Below, in pieces: positions 16,096 to 24,249 of a DNA stretch of 61,545 nt. This DNA comes from JAIMBK01 sp040755215. Lineage in GTDB: Bacteria > Bacillota > Desulfotomaculia > Desulfotomaculales > Nap2-2B. The stretch lies in NCBI GenBank assembly GCA_040755215.1, contig JBFMBG010000007.1, positions 1 to 61,545 on the forward strand, given 5' to 3'. A model generated the notes under the pieces. The model had not been told where the DNA came from, did no database searches, and saw only the letters and a program-made list of their open reading frames with translations. Position numbers and translations under genes: made by a program. How positions within the stretch are numbered: the first letter of the stretch is position 1; the number at the start of each line of letters is the position of its first letter.

Positions 16096-16629
16096 TTATA
16101 TTTCCTGTTCAATATATTTTTTAATCTCGTTCTTGTTGATCACTTTACCGGCGGACTTAACTTTGCCGTTAATCATCAGGCCGGGAGTAAGCAGCACGCC
16201 GGTGCGGGCAATTTCGTTGATGTCGCGCACCTCCGTTACTTCCGCCGCCACGCCCATTTCCTGAACGACCTCTCTGACGGCTTTTTCCAGGGCGTGGCAC
16301 TTTGCGCACCCCGGTCCCAAAATTTTTATTTCCATCTTTCCTTTTGGCACCTCCTTTCCGTTGTCTTCCTTTTGGTCCTTTTGTGCCCTGACGGCAAACT
16401 CTTTATACTCCCGAAGCAGCGCCGCTTTATACTTGCCCGCGGCGCTATCCGGGATGTAGTTATTCTTTTTCAGGTGGCGCACCAGTTCCGCTGCCAGCGT
16501 GTCGTCGTCTGCCATCCCAAGGCTGAGCACATCCAGGAAAGCCTGTTCCACCCCCAAAAGACCCACCTGGCCACCGTCAAGATTTAATTTATATACTCTG
16601 GGCGCTTTCGGGTCGCAACAGCCACTCAT
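16096..16629 (-). CDS. Two-domain protein: unknown N-terminal domain plus CxxC thioredoxin-fold domain
   Basis: A 177-residue protein. Residues about 98-177 are a small thioredoxin-like domain with the redox motif GPGCAKCHALE, the cis-Pro region LLTPGLMINGK and the closing KNEIKKYI. Residues about 12-76 are a separate helical domain of unknown name (QVGLLGVEQAFLDVLSLG...NNYIPDSAAGKYKAALLREY). The extreme N-terminus holds a CC pair. Small CxxC proteins of this type are often encoded with arsenic permeases. A thiol-transfer role is inferred. Confidence 0.78.
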   Translation of the reverse strand: MSGCCDPKAPRVYKLNLDGGQVGLLGVEQAFLDVLSLGMADDDTLAAELVRHLKKNNYIPDSAAGKYKAALLREYKEFAVRAQKDQKEDNGKEVPKGKMEIKILGPGCAKCHALEKAVREVVQEMGVAAEVTEVRDINEIARTGVLLTPGLMINGKVKSAGKVINKNEIKKYIEQEI

Positions 16630-16784
16630 GGTTATTTGATCCTCCTGTAAAAATAGGTTTATTAAAAACAGCTTGCTTGTGGTCCAATGCCCATTTGGTT
16701 TTAACTCCGGACGGTTTTTGAGCTTTTGTCTACCGGCGCCGCCCGGGCGCTACCGCTACCCCATAGGCAGTCTTCACTTTTTCT

Positions 16785-17957
16785 TTAACCTGCAATGGCG
16801 CCGAAAAGCATCCCCGTCAGGGTGGCCATAATGACCACCAGGGAAATGTACACCAGAGCTTTTTTGGTGCCCATGATGCTTCTGATGATCAACATGTTCG
16901 GGAGGCTCAAGGCCGGACCGGCCAGCAAGAGCGCCAGCGCCGGGCCCTGGCCCATCCCGCTGCCGAGAAGACCCTGCAAGATGGGCACTTCGGTTAAGGT
17001 GGCGAAGTACATCAAGGCGCCCACGATGGCGGCAAGAAAGTTTGCTTCCAGAGAGTTGCCGCCAACCCAGGTGGAAATATACTTAGCCGGAATAATTCCC
17101 GTATCATAACCGGGCCGGCCCATGAGAAACCCCGCCGCCAGCACGCCGCCCAAAAGGAGCGGGAAGATCTGCTTGGCAAAGCCCCAGGTGGCTTCCACCC
17201 AGGTGGCCATTTCTTCTTTATTGAACCAGAGCTTCAAGATTACGCCCAGCACGACGAAAAAAAATACCGCCAGGTACCAGTGAATTTCGTAAACGGCGTT
17301 GAAAAAGCCCACCGGCTGCTCCGGCCTGCCCCAGGCGGCAAAAATGAGGATGAGCACCATGGTGCTAAAATAAAGTGCATACTGCCACAAGGCCCGGCGG
17401 TCTTCTTCCGGCGGCGGCAGGTGCAGGGCGGCTTCCTCCCGCTCCCGGTCTTCTTTCCGGAAGATCAGGTGCATCAAAAGCCCGATCACGATGGAGAAAA
17501 CCACCGCGCCGACGGCCCGGGCAATGCCCAGCGGCAGGCCCAGCACCCGGGCCGTTAAAATGATGGCCAGCACGTTAATGGCCGGGCCGGAGTATAAAAA
17601 CGCGGTGGCCGGCCCGATCCCGGCACCGCGGGTATAAATACCCGCAAAGAGCGGCAGCACCGTGCAGGAGCAGACAGCCAGCACGCTGCCCGAAACGGAA
17701 GCTACGCCGTAGGATAAAACCTTATTCGCCCCGGCGCCGAAATATTTCAAAACCGCCGCCTGAGACACGAACACGGCAATCGCCCCGGCGATGAAAAACG
17801 CCGGGACAAGGCACGTGAGGACGTGCTTCTGGGCGTAGTCCTGGAGCATGAAAAAGGCCTCCAGGATGGCCGACTGCACCCGCGGGTGGCCGAGCGGGAT
17901 GTAGAAAGCAGCCAAAAAGGCGATCACCATCAGAATAAATTTATCGCGCTCTTTCAC
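16785..17957 (-). CDS. One-piece permease of the DUF318/ArsP type
   Basis: A 390-residue membrane protein with about ten helices in two homologous halves. The first half has AVCSCTVLPLFAGIYTRGAG followed by GPATAFLYSGPAINVLAI; the second has MYFATLTEVPILQGLLGSGMG followed by GPALALLLAGPALSLPNML. Members include methylarsenite (ArsP) and other metal exporters. Here it is second in an ars operon, which points to arsenical export. A Glu/Arg-rich cytoplasmic loop (about 168-190) separates the halves. It is the fused counterpart of the split permease at 12822-13816. Confidence 0.85.
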   Translation of the reverse strand: MKERDKFILMVIAFLAAFYIPLGHPRVQSAILEAFFMLQDYAQKHVLTCLVPAFFIAGAIAVFVSQAAVLKYFGAGANKVLSYGVASVSGSVLAVCSCTVLPLFAGIYTRGAGIGPATAFLYSGPAINVLAIILTARVLGLPLGIARAVGAVVFSIVIGLLMHLIFRKEDREREEAALHLPPPEEDRRALWQYALYFSTMVLILIFAAWGRPEQPVGFFNAVYEIHWYLAVFFFVVLGVILKLWFNKEEMATWVEATWGFAKQIFPLLLGGVLAAGFLMGRPGYDTGIIPAKYISTWVGGNSLEANFLAAIVGALMYFATLTEVPILQGLLGSGMGQGPALALLLAGPALSLPNMLIIRSIMGTKKALVYISLVVIMATLTGMLFGAIAG

Positions 17958-18037
17958 TTAATAAAGACCCTCTTTTCACCGATTCTTTCTTTCTTTTGCA
18001 GCAAAGCTTCTTTTCAAAAATTCTTCTGGATTGAAAG

Positions 18038-18424
18038 CTAACCGTTTACCAGCGCATCATTCCTCTTCCGAATCCCGGCCTTCGTCTGCAGCTCTTCGCA
18101 CAGGCAGGGCTGGGTGCGGATGGGCGACGCCTGCACGCCCTTTTCCAGATTGGCCTGCACGGCGGAGAAGAATTCAGCCAGGAGTTTGGCGTGCGCGGAA
18201 AAGTTCTTTTCGTCAATGGTGTAAAAAATCCACTTTCCCTCCCGGGTGTCCTTCACCAGCCGGACGTGCTTTAAAATTTTCAGGTGGTGGGAAACTGCCG
18301 GCTGCGACAGTTTCAAAGCGGCGATCAGCTCGCACACCGCCATCTCCTGCCGGGACAGGAGCAGCAGAATCTGCAAACGCGTCCCGTCGGCCAAAGCCTT
18401 CAAAATCTCCGTTGTACCTTTCAT
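18038..18424 (-). CDS. arsR: ArsR-family arsenic repressor
   Basis: A 128-residue winged-helix repressor. Core: ILKALADGTRLQILLLLSRQEMAVCELIAAL, recognition helix SQPAVSHHLKILKHVRLV, wing TREGKWIFYTID. There is a single Cys in AVCEL rather than the ELCVCDL pair of the other ArsR-family protein here. A C-terminal CLCEEL motif could supply further As(III) thiol ligands. The ATG at 18424 follows GAGGTG by six bases and is preferred to the GTG at 18442. It heads the ars operon. Confidence 0.9.
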   Translation of the reverse strand: MKGTTEILKALADGTRLQILLLLSRQEMAVCELIAALKLSQPAVSHHLKILKHVRLVKDTREGKWIFYTIDEKNFSAHAKLLAEFFSAVQANLEKGVQASPIRTQPCLCEELQTKAGIRKRNDALVNG

Positions 18425-18468
18425 AATTAACACCTCATCCACGTAATTACATATTTAAATTTATTAAT

Positions 18469-18496
18469 ATTATACTCCCGCTGATTATTTTGTCAA
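18469..18496 (-). promoter_or_regulatory. ars operon promoter
   Basis: On the minus strand TTGACA (18496-18491), 16 bases, TATAAT (18474-18469). An AT-rich, partly palindromic stretch (about 18451-18470) follows and is a plausible ArsR operator. Confidence 0.7.
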
Positions 18497-18596
18497 CAGG
18501 TTTTCCCGGGGCGGGGCAAAACTTTTTCTTGCGGGCAGGGTTTTTTGCGGAACGCGGCGAATGGTTTTGATCGAAAACACGGAAGGAGACAGACCG

Positions 18597-19583
18597 GTGA
18601 CTTATCACAAGGACGCCCACGGGCAGTTACTCAGCGGAAAAAAGGCTGTTGTCACCGGCGGGGCGGGGTTTATCGGCTCCCACCTGGTGGAAGAGCTGGC
18701 GCCGGGCAACGAGGTAATCATCATCGACGATTTGAGCAGCGGCCGGCTGGAAAATATCGAACCCTTCCTGGAAATGCCGGGTGTTTCTTTCCTTCGCGGG
18801 AGCGTCGCCGATCTCCCCCTTTTGCAAAAGATTTTCCGGGGCGCCGACTACGTCTTCCACCAGGCGGCCTTGACCCAGGTGCCGCAAAGTGTGGCCGACC
18901 CGCTGGCGGCCGACGGGACGAACGTCCGGGGTACTTTAAACGTGTTAATCGCCGCCCGGGACAACAAAGTGAAGAAAGTGGTTTACGCTTCCTCCTGTTC
19001 GGTTTACGGGGACAACACCGGGACCCCTTCTCAAAGGGAGGACCTGCTCCCGAATCCGCTTTCGCCGTACGCGGTCACCAAGCTCGCCGGCGAGCTCTAC
19101 TGCCGGGTGTTTAGAGAAATTTACGGCCTGCCCACCGCCGTCCTGCGCTATTTTAACGTCTACGGCCCCCGCCAGAACCCGGATTCCCAGTACGCGGCGG
19201 TAATTCCGCATTTCATCAACAGGGTTTCGGCCGGGCTCCCGCCCGTCATCTACGGTGACGGCACACAGGTGCGGGACTTCATTTTCGTAAAAGACGTGGT
19301 CCGGGCAAACCTCCTGGCGGCGGTCAACGACTTCCCCGGTCCGGTCAACATCGGCACCGGCACGGCAACTTCGGTCAGGGAGCTGGCCGAAATAATCACT
19401 GCCCTGGCCGGCAGCGGCGCAAGCCCGCTCCAGCCGGTTTACGCCCCGCCCCGCCCGGCCGCCCCGCGGGCCAGCCGGGCGGACGTCGAAAAAGCGCGGG
19501 CGCTGGGATTTACGCCCCGCTATTCGCTGGCGGAAGGGATCAAGATCACCTGGCGGAGCTTCTTAAACACGGCCGGGAAATAG
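18597..19583 (+). CDS. NAD-dependent nucleotide-sugar epimerase/dehydratase (extended SDR)
   Basis: A 328-residue extended short-chain dehydrogenase. The NAD-binding motif is VTGGAGFIGSHL, the catalytic Ser region is VYASSCSVYG, and the YxxxK motif is YAVTK in LSPYAVTKLAGELY. RYFNVYGPRQ and the IYGDGTQVRDFIFVKDV substrate segment are typical of UDP-sugar 4-epimerases (GalE/WbpP type). The GTG at 18597 follows GGAAGGAG by eight bases; an upstream in-frame ATG at 18561 has no ribosome site. It precedes galE by 25 bases and probably supplies sugars for envelope polymers. Confidence 0.9.
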   Translation: MTYHKDAHGQLLSGKKAVVTGGAGFIGSHLVEELAPGNEVIIIDDLSSGRLENIEPFLEMPGVSFLRGSVADLPLLQKIFRGADYVFHQAALTQVPQSVADPLAADGTNVRGTLNVLIAARDNKVKKVVYASSCSVYGDNTGTPSQREDLLPNPLSPYAVTKLAGELYCRVFREIYGLPTAVLRYFNVYGPRQNPDSQYAAVIPHFINRVSAGLPPVIYGDGTQVRDFIFVKDVVRANLLAAVNDFPGPVNIGTGTATSVRELAEIITALAGSGASPLQPVYAPPRPAAPRASRADVEKARALGFTPRYSLAEGIKITWRSFLNTAGK

Positions 19584-19608
19584 GCACGCGGGGAAGGAAG
19601 TGATTTTT

Positions 19609-20673
19609 TTGCACATCCTGGTTACCGGCGGTGCGGGGTACATCGGCAGCCATGCGGTGAAAGAGCTGGTGAAAGCCGGGCACCGGGTCACCGTGCTGGA
19701 CAATTTAAGCAAAGGGCACCGGGCCGCCGTTTACAACGCCCCTTTGATCCAGGCCGGCCTGACCGACAAAAGTTACCTTACCGAACTGCTGCGAGCGCAA
19801 AAAATCGAAGCCGTCATGCACTTTGCCGCCAGCAGCCTGGTGGGCGAATCCATGCAGCGCCCGGCCGCCTACTACCAGAACAATGTGGTCAACGGCCTCA
19901 ACCTGCTGGAGGCCATGCGGGAAGCGGGCGTACCCTACCTGGTCTTTTCCTCCACCGCCGCCGTTTACGGCGAACCCGTCCAGACTCCCATTACCGAGGA
20001 CCACCCCACCCTTCCTACCAACCCTTACGGGGCCACCAAGCTGGCCGTGGAGGAAGCACTGGCCTGGTATTACCGGGCTTACGGCCTAAAATACATTTCC
20101 CTGCGCTATTTCAACGCTGCCGGAGCCGACCCGGATGGAGACCTGGGCGAAGACCACGATCCGGAAACCCACCTCATCCCGCTGGTTTTGAAGGCCGCCC
20201 TGGGGCAGCTGCCCGCCGTGAAGGTTTTCGGCAGTGATTACCCAACCCCCGACGGCACCTGCATCCGGGATTATATCCACGTCACCGACCTGGCCGCCGC
20301 GCACGTCCTGGCCCTGGAAGCGCTGGTCGGCGGAAGCGAACCGGCCATATACAACCTGGGCAACGGCAGCGGCTATTCCGTGCTCGAAGTGATCCGGGCC
20401 GCCGAAAAAGCAACAGGCCGATCCCTGCCGGTGGTCTTCACCGGCCGCCGCCCCGGCGACCCGGCCGTCCTGGTGGCCAGCCCGGAAAAAATCAAGCGCG
20501 AACTGGGGTGGGAACCGCGCTACGGCGATCTGTCCACGATTATCGAAACCGCCTGGCGGTGGCACCAAAACCACCCTCAGGGGTTTGGAGGAAAAAAGGT
20601 CCGGGAATCCGAGAAGCAGCAAAATCAGAAGGAGTGGAGGGATGCTCTTGCGCCGGAGCGAAAAGGAAATTAA
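19609..20673 (+). CDS. galE: UDP-glucose 4-epimerase
   Basis: A 354-residue extended SDR. LVTGGAGYIGSHAVKEL binds NAD, the catalytic Ser lies in FSSTAAVYG, and YGATK provides Tyr and Lys. RYFNAAGADP and the closing RDYIHVTDLAAAHVLAL are diagnostic of GalE. The TTG at 19609 places AAGGAAG seven bases upstream and matches the family's usual beginning; a GTG at 19600 is too close to that site. The C-terminal 25 residues are charged and unusual, and their coding region overlaps the next gene. Confidence 0.93.
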   Translation: MHILVTGGAGYIGSHAVKELVKAGHRVTVLDNLSKGHRAAVYNAPLIQAGLTDKSYLTELLRAQKIEAVMHFAASSLVGESMQRPAAYYQNNVVNGLNLLEAMREAGVPYLVFSSTAAVYGEPVQTPITEDHPTLPTNPYGATKLAVEEALAWYYRAYGLKYISLRYFNAAGADPDGDLGEDHDPETHLIPLVLKAALGQLPAVKVFGSDYPTPDGTCIRDYIHVTDLAAAHVLALEALVGGSEPAIYNLGNGSGYSVLEVIRAAEKATGRSLPVVFTGRRPGDPAVLVASPEKIKRELGWEPRYGDLSTIIETAWRWHQNHPQGFGGKKVRESEKQQNQKEWRDALAPERKGN

Positions 20674-21160
20674 AGACAGGGACGTTATCACGGAGCTTCT
20701 GCAAACCAGTCCGGTGGGCAGGCTTGGCACCATCGGCAAAGACGGCTATCCGGTGGTTAAGCCTTTAAATTTTGCCTATCACGAGGGGAAAATATATTTC
20801 CACACGGCAAAGGAAGGGGAAAAGATTGACGATATCCGGAGAGACGACCGGGTCTGCTTTGAAGTGGACCTGCCCATCGCCTACGTGCGGGCCAAAGAGC
20901 ACCCTTGCCAGGCCGGGTATCTCTACAGAAGCGTCATGATCAAAGGCCGGGCCAGAATTATCGAGGATCAGGACGAAAAACTCTTCGCCCTGAAGCGCCT
21001 TCTGGAAAAGTACCAACCGGACGGCGGATATGGGGATTTTCCCGAAGCCAGCCTGGCCAAAACCGGGGTCGTGCGGATCGACATCGAGGAAATGACCGGC
21101 AAGGAGGATCTGGGGGAGCGGAGGAATCAAAGAAACGGCGCGAAAAGCTCTCCTGGATAA
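20642..21160 (+). CDS. Pyridoxamine 5'-phosphate oxidase-family flavin-binding protein
   Basis: A 172-residue split-barrel protein of the NimA/PNPOx-like type (VGRLGTIGKDGYPVVKPLNFAYHEGKIYFHTA, then DRVCFEVDLP and SVMIKGRARII). Members bind FMN or F420, sometimes heme, and reduce small molecules. AAGGAG lies seven bases before the ATG, which overlaps the end of galE by 32 bases. A near-copy of its C-terminal VVRIDIEEMTGK coding sequence recurs after the vapC-type gene (about 21944-21975), a hint of rearrangement. Confidence 0.85.
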   Translation: MLLRRSEKEIKDRDVITELLQTSPVGRLGTIGKDGYPVVKPLNFAYHEGKIYFHTAKEGEKIDDIRRDDRVCFEVDLPIAYVRAKEHPCQAGYLYRSVMIKGRARIIEDQDEKLFALKRLLEKYQPDGGYGDFPEASLAKTGVVRIDIEEMTGKEDLGERRNQRNGAKSSPG

Positions 21161-21213
21161 GATTCCGTTGCCAATTACAATTGAAAGATCATCTTAATTA
21201 ACAAGAAAAGCAT

Positions 21214-21247
21214 TTGATCCTTCCTTGACTTACGTTTATAATGTAAG
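21214..21247 (+). promoter_or_regulatory. Promoter and inverted repeat of the AbrB/PIN pair
   Basis: TTGATC (21214-21219), 17 bases, TATAAT (21237-21242). The -10 box is embedded in the inverted repeat CTTAC...GTAAG (21229-21247), a likely autoregulatory operator. Confidence 0.6.
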
Positions 21248-21280
21248 CAAAGGGATTACCAAAAAGGAGGTGCCGGGGCG

Positions 21281-21520
21281 GTGCCGGTGATCACGGTTTC
21301 CGCAAAGGGGCAGATCGTCATACCTGCTGAATTAAGAAAAAAACATAACATTAAACGCGGCGACAGATTTGAATTACAAGAAATCGGTAACAGACTGGTG
21401 TTGGTCCCTTTGCCGGAAAAGCCGTTTGTCAGATTATACGGGACATTAAAAGGAAAAACAAGTTTAACCCGGTCGCTGCAAAAAGAACATGCCCGGGAAA
21501 ACGAAAAAGAAGACAGGTAG
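21281..21520 (+). CDS. AbrB/SpoVT-type antitoxin
   Basis: A 79-residue swapped-hairpin DNA-binding protein: VITVSAKGQIVIPAELRKKHNIKRGDRFEL is the classic AbrB/MazE/VapB motif. The C-terminal tail is charged and would wrap the toxin. It starts at GTG with AAGGAGGTG eight bases ahead. It overlaps the toxin gene by 32 bases. Confidence 0.9.
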   Translation: MPVITVSAKGQIVIPAELRKKHNIKRGDRFELQEIGNRLVLVPLPEKPFVRLYGTLKGKTSLTRSLQKEHARENEKEDR

Positions 21521-21935
21521 CGCTTACGTGCTGGATGCTCACGCCGTGCTTGCTTTTTTAGAAGCAGAGGAAGGTGGGGAACTGGTCAAAAGTTTGCTTT
21601 CCGATCCCGGAATTTGTTTTTACTTAAGCGTAGTTAACCTGGGTGAGATTTACTATATTATCCTCCGGGAACGGGGTAAAGAAGCAGCTGAAAAAGTAGA
21701 AGCCGAACTAAATCTCCTGAAGAATATCCGCGTTGTCGATGCTACCTGGAAAAGGGCCAAAACAGCCGGGGAATTTAAGGCAAGGGGCGGCGTCTCCTAT
21801 GCGGATTGCTTTGCCGCTGCTCTGGCGCTGGAGAAAAAAATCCCGCTTTTAACCGGTGATCGCGAATTTGAACGGGTTGCCGATGCGGTTCAAATCATTT
21901 GGCTGAAGGGAGAATATCTTCAGCCCAACCCTTAA
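21489..21935 (+). CDS. vapC: PIN-domain toxin (VapC family)
   Basis: A 148-residue PIN ribonuclease. The acidic metal-binding residues are visible: Asp in YVLDAHAVLAFLEAEE, Glu in VVNLGEIYYI, and Asp residues in VSYADCFAAALA and LLTGDREFERV. It should cleave RNA when freed from the antitoxin. The start ATG at 21489 lies inside the antitoxin gene. Its last 88 bases, along with the following spacer, are repeated after the N gap. Confidence 0.9.
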   Translation: MPGKTKKKTGSAYVLDAHAVLAFLEAEEGGELVKSLLSDPGICFYLSVVNLGEIYYIILRERGKEAAEKVEAELNLLKNIRVVDATWKRAKTAGEFKARGGVSYADCFAAALALEKKIPLLTGDREFERVADAVQIIWLKGEYLQPNP

Positions 21936-22201
21936 GGCCGCCATCGTGCGGACCGGTATCGAGGAGATGACCGGNNNNNNNNNNNNNNNNNNNNNNNNNN
22001 NNNNNNNNNNNNNNNNNNNNNNNNNNNNNNNNNNNNNNNNNNNNNNNNNNNNNNNNNNNNNNNNNNNNNNNNNNTTTAACCGGTGATCGCGAATTTGAAC
22101 GGGTTGCCGATGCGGTTCAAATCATTTGGCTGAAGGGAGAATATCTTCAGCCCAACCCTTAAGGCCGCCATCGTGCGGACCGGTATCGAGGAGATGACCG
22201 G
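21848..22201. repeat. Exact 127-bp duplication flanking a 100-N gap
   Basis: Bases 21848-21974 and 22075-22201 are identical, separated by exactly 100 Ns (21975-22074). This is the pattern left when two contigs that overlap by one k-mer are scaffolded without merging. The true sequence probably has a single copy, giving a vapC end about 270 bases before the YnfA-type gene minus the gap and duplicate. Confidence 0.9.
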
Positions 22202-22205
22202 CAAG

Positions 22206-22538
22206 GTGTCAATATTAAAATCCTTTGTACTTTTTATTATTGCCGGGCTGGCCGAAATCGGCGGAGGATATTTGGTTTGGTTATGGTTGCGGGAAAACAG
22301 GGCAGCCTACCTGGGTCTGCTGGGCGGGTTGGTGCTGGTGTTGTACGGCGTCATCCCCACTTTCCAGAGCGAAGCCAACTTTGGGCGGATCTACGCCGCT
22401 TACGGAGGCATCTTTATTATCATGTCCACCTTTTGGGGATGGTGGGTGGATGGAAAGGTACCGGATCTTTACGACTGGCTCGGCGCCGCCGTCTGCATGG
22501 CCGGTATAGCCATCATTATGTGGGGGCCGCGGGAGTAA
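22206..22538 (+). CDS. YnfA/UPF0060 family small membrane protein
   Basis: A 110-residue four-helix membrane protein that matches the UPF0060/YnfA family along its length: FIIAGLAEIGGGYLVWLWLRE, GLLGGLVLVLYGVIPTFQ, FGRIYAAYGGIFIIMSTFWGW, DWLGAAVCMAGIAIIMWGPR. It resembles small multidrug resistance proteins, but function is unproven. The GTG at 22206 fits the family start. The in-frame sequence upstream (RTGIEEMTGK) resembles the C-terminus of the flavin-binding protein at 20642 and is not part of this family. Confidence 0.85.
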   Translation: MSILKSFVLFIIAGLAEIGGGYLVWLWLRENRAAYLGLLGGLVLVLYGVIPTFQSEANFGRIYAAYGGIFIIMSTFWGWWVDGKVPDLYDWLGAAVCMAGIAIIMWGPRE

Positions 22539-22566
22539 GATTTACCAGGTGACAGGAGTGAGCAGC

Positions 22567-24249
22567 ATGGAAATGACCCCAAAAAAAGCTTTATCCGCCG
22601 GCATCACGGTTGAACTGGCCGGAGCCGGCAAAATTGTCTTACCGGAAGAAAGCAAGGCCGCTGACCTGTTGCCTTACGCTCAAAACAGGGAATTGCCCGC
22701 TCTTGGGGTGCGCGTCGACAACACCGTCCGGGATCTCAACTACCCGCTGGAAAACGGCTGCCACGCGGAATTGATCGATTACGGCAGCGAGGACGGCCGG
22801 CGCATTTACGCCCGCAGCCTGATCACGGTGCTGGTCCGCGCCGCCTCCGAAGTGCTGCCCGGCTGCTCGGTAGTGGTCAAACATACGCTGGGTAACGGCA
22901 TTTACGGCCACATCCGGCTGGACCGGGCGCTCCGGGAACACGACATCCGCCTGGTGGAAGAGCGGATGCGGGAAATCACGGCCGCCGGGGAACCGATCCG
23001 GAAAAGGCGGCTCCCCAGGGAGGAAGCAATCGCGCTGTTTCTGGAAACCAACCAGGCGGAAAAAGCGGAGCTGCTCCGTTACCGCCGCTCTCCGGAGGTA
23101 GATGTTTACACCTGCGGTTGGTTCCCCGACTTTTCCGACGGGCCGCTGGCACCCCACACCGGCCTGCTGAAAGTTTTCCGCCTGCGTTTTTACCTCCCCG
23201 GTTTCATCCTGGAGCTGCCCCGGGAGGATAACCCGGAAATCATTCCGGAATACGTGGAGCAGGGCAAACTGGCCAACATCTATTTCGAGGCGGATAAATG
23301 GGGAAAGGTGCTGGGCGTCCGCAGCGTTCCCTCGTTAAACCAGATCCTGGCCAACGGCGGTGCCGATGAATTGATCCGGGTGGCTGAAGCCTTCCACGAA
23401 AAAAAGATCAGCCAGATCGCCGATTCCATCGCGGCCAATATCGACCGGGTGCGCCTGGTCCTGATCGCCGGCCCCTCTTCCTCCGGCAAAACCACTTTCG
23501 TGCAGCGGCTGGCCACGCAGCTGCGGGTCAACGGCATCCACCCTGTGCCCTTGTCCCTGGATAACTACTTCGTCGACCGGGAAAAGACCCCGCGGGACGA
23601 AAACGGCCGGTACGACTTTGAGTGCTTAGACGCCATCGACCGGCCCCTGTTTAACGATCACCTGACGAAGTTAATCCAGGGGGAAGAAGTGGAACTGCCC
23701 TACTTTAACTTCAAAACCGGCCGGCGGGAATTCCGGGGCGAAACGCTGCGGCTCATAGAAACGGATTTGATTATGGTCGAGGGTATTCACGGATTAAACG
23801 ACCGGTTAACGAGCTCGATCCCGCTGGGCCGCAAGTATAAAATTTACGTCAGCGCCCTGACGCAGCTTAACCTGGACATCCATAACCGCATCCCGACCAC
23901 GGACCTGCGCATTCTGCGGCGGATTGTGCGGGACCACCGGTGCCGCGGCCACAGCGCCCGGGAAACAATCAACATGTGGCCGCTGGTGCGCCAGGGTGAA
24001 GAAAAGTACATCTTCCCCTTCCAGGAAAGCGCCGACGTTATGTTTAACTCCGCCCTGGTCTATGAACTGGCCGTCTTAAGAAGTTACGCTGAACCGCTGC
24101 TGGCGGAAATCACCCCCGACTGCCCGGAATACTCGGAAGCCCGCCGGCTGCTGGAATTCTTAAGCTACTTCGTCCCCTTAAGCGACGCCGCCGTCCCGGC
24201 CAATTCCATCATCCGGGAGTTCATCGGCAACAGCTGCTACCTGGATTAA
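22567..24249 (+). CDS. Nucleoside (uridine) kinase-like protein with N-terminal ThrRS-like domains
   Basis: A 560-residue fusion. The N-terminal part has a TGS-like start followed by a region resembling the threonyl-tRNA synthetase second additional domain (HTLGNGIYGHIRL). The C-terminal kinase has the P-loop LIAGPSSSGKTTFVQRL at about residue 298, the DNYFVDREKTPRDENG acceptor segment and VEGIHGLND. It should phosphorylate a nucleoside or related sugar compound. The ATG at 22567 follows AGGAG by eight bases. Its stop overlaps, tail to tail, with the stop of the dehydratase subunit gene on the other strand. Confidence 0.88.
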   Translation: MEMTPKKALSAGITVELAGAGKIVLPEESKAADLLPYAQNRELPALGVRVDNTVRDLNYPLENGCHAELIDYGSEDGRRIYARSLITVLVRAASEVLPGCSVVVKHTLGNGIYGHIRLDRALREHDIRLVEERMREITAAGEPIRKRRLPREEAIALFLETNQAEKAELLRYRRSPEVDVYTCGWFPDFSDGPLAPHTGLLKVFRLRFYLPGFILELPREDNPEIIPEYVEQGKLANIYFEADKWGKVLGVRSVPSLNQILANGGADELIRVAEAFHEKKISQIADSIAANIDRVRLVLIAGPSSSGKTTFVQRLATQLRVNGIHPVPLSLDNYFVDREKTPRDENGRYDFECLDAIDRPLFNDHLTKLIQGEEVELPYFNFKTGRREFRGETLRLIETDLIMVEGIHGLNDRLTSSIPLGRKYKIYVSALTQLNLDIHNRIPTTDLRILRRIVRDHRCRGHSARETINMWPLVRQGEEKYIFPFQESADVMFNSALVYELAVLRSYAEPLLAEITPDCPEYSEARRLLEFLSYFVPLSDAAVPANSIIREFIGNSCYLD

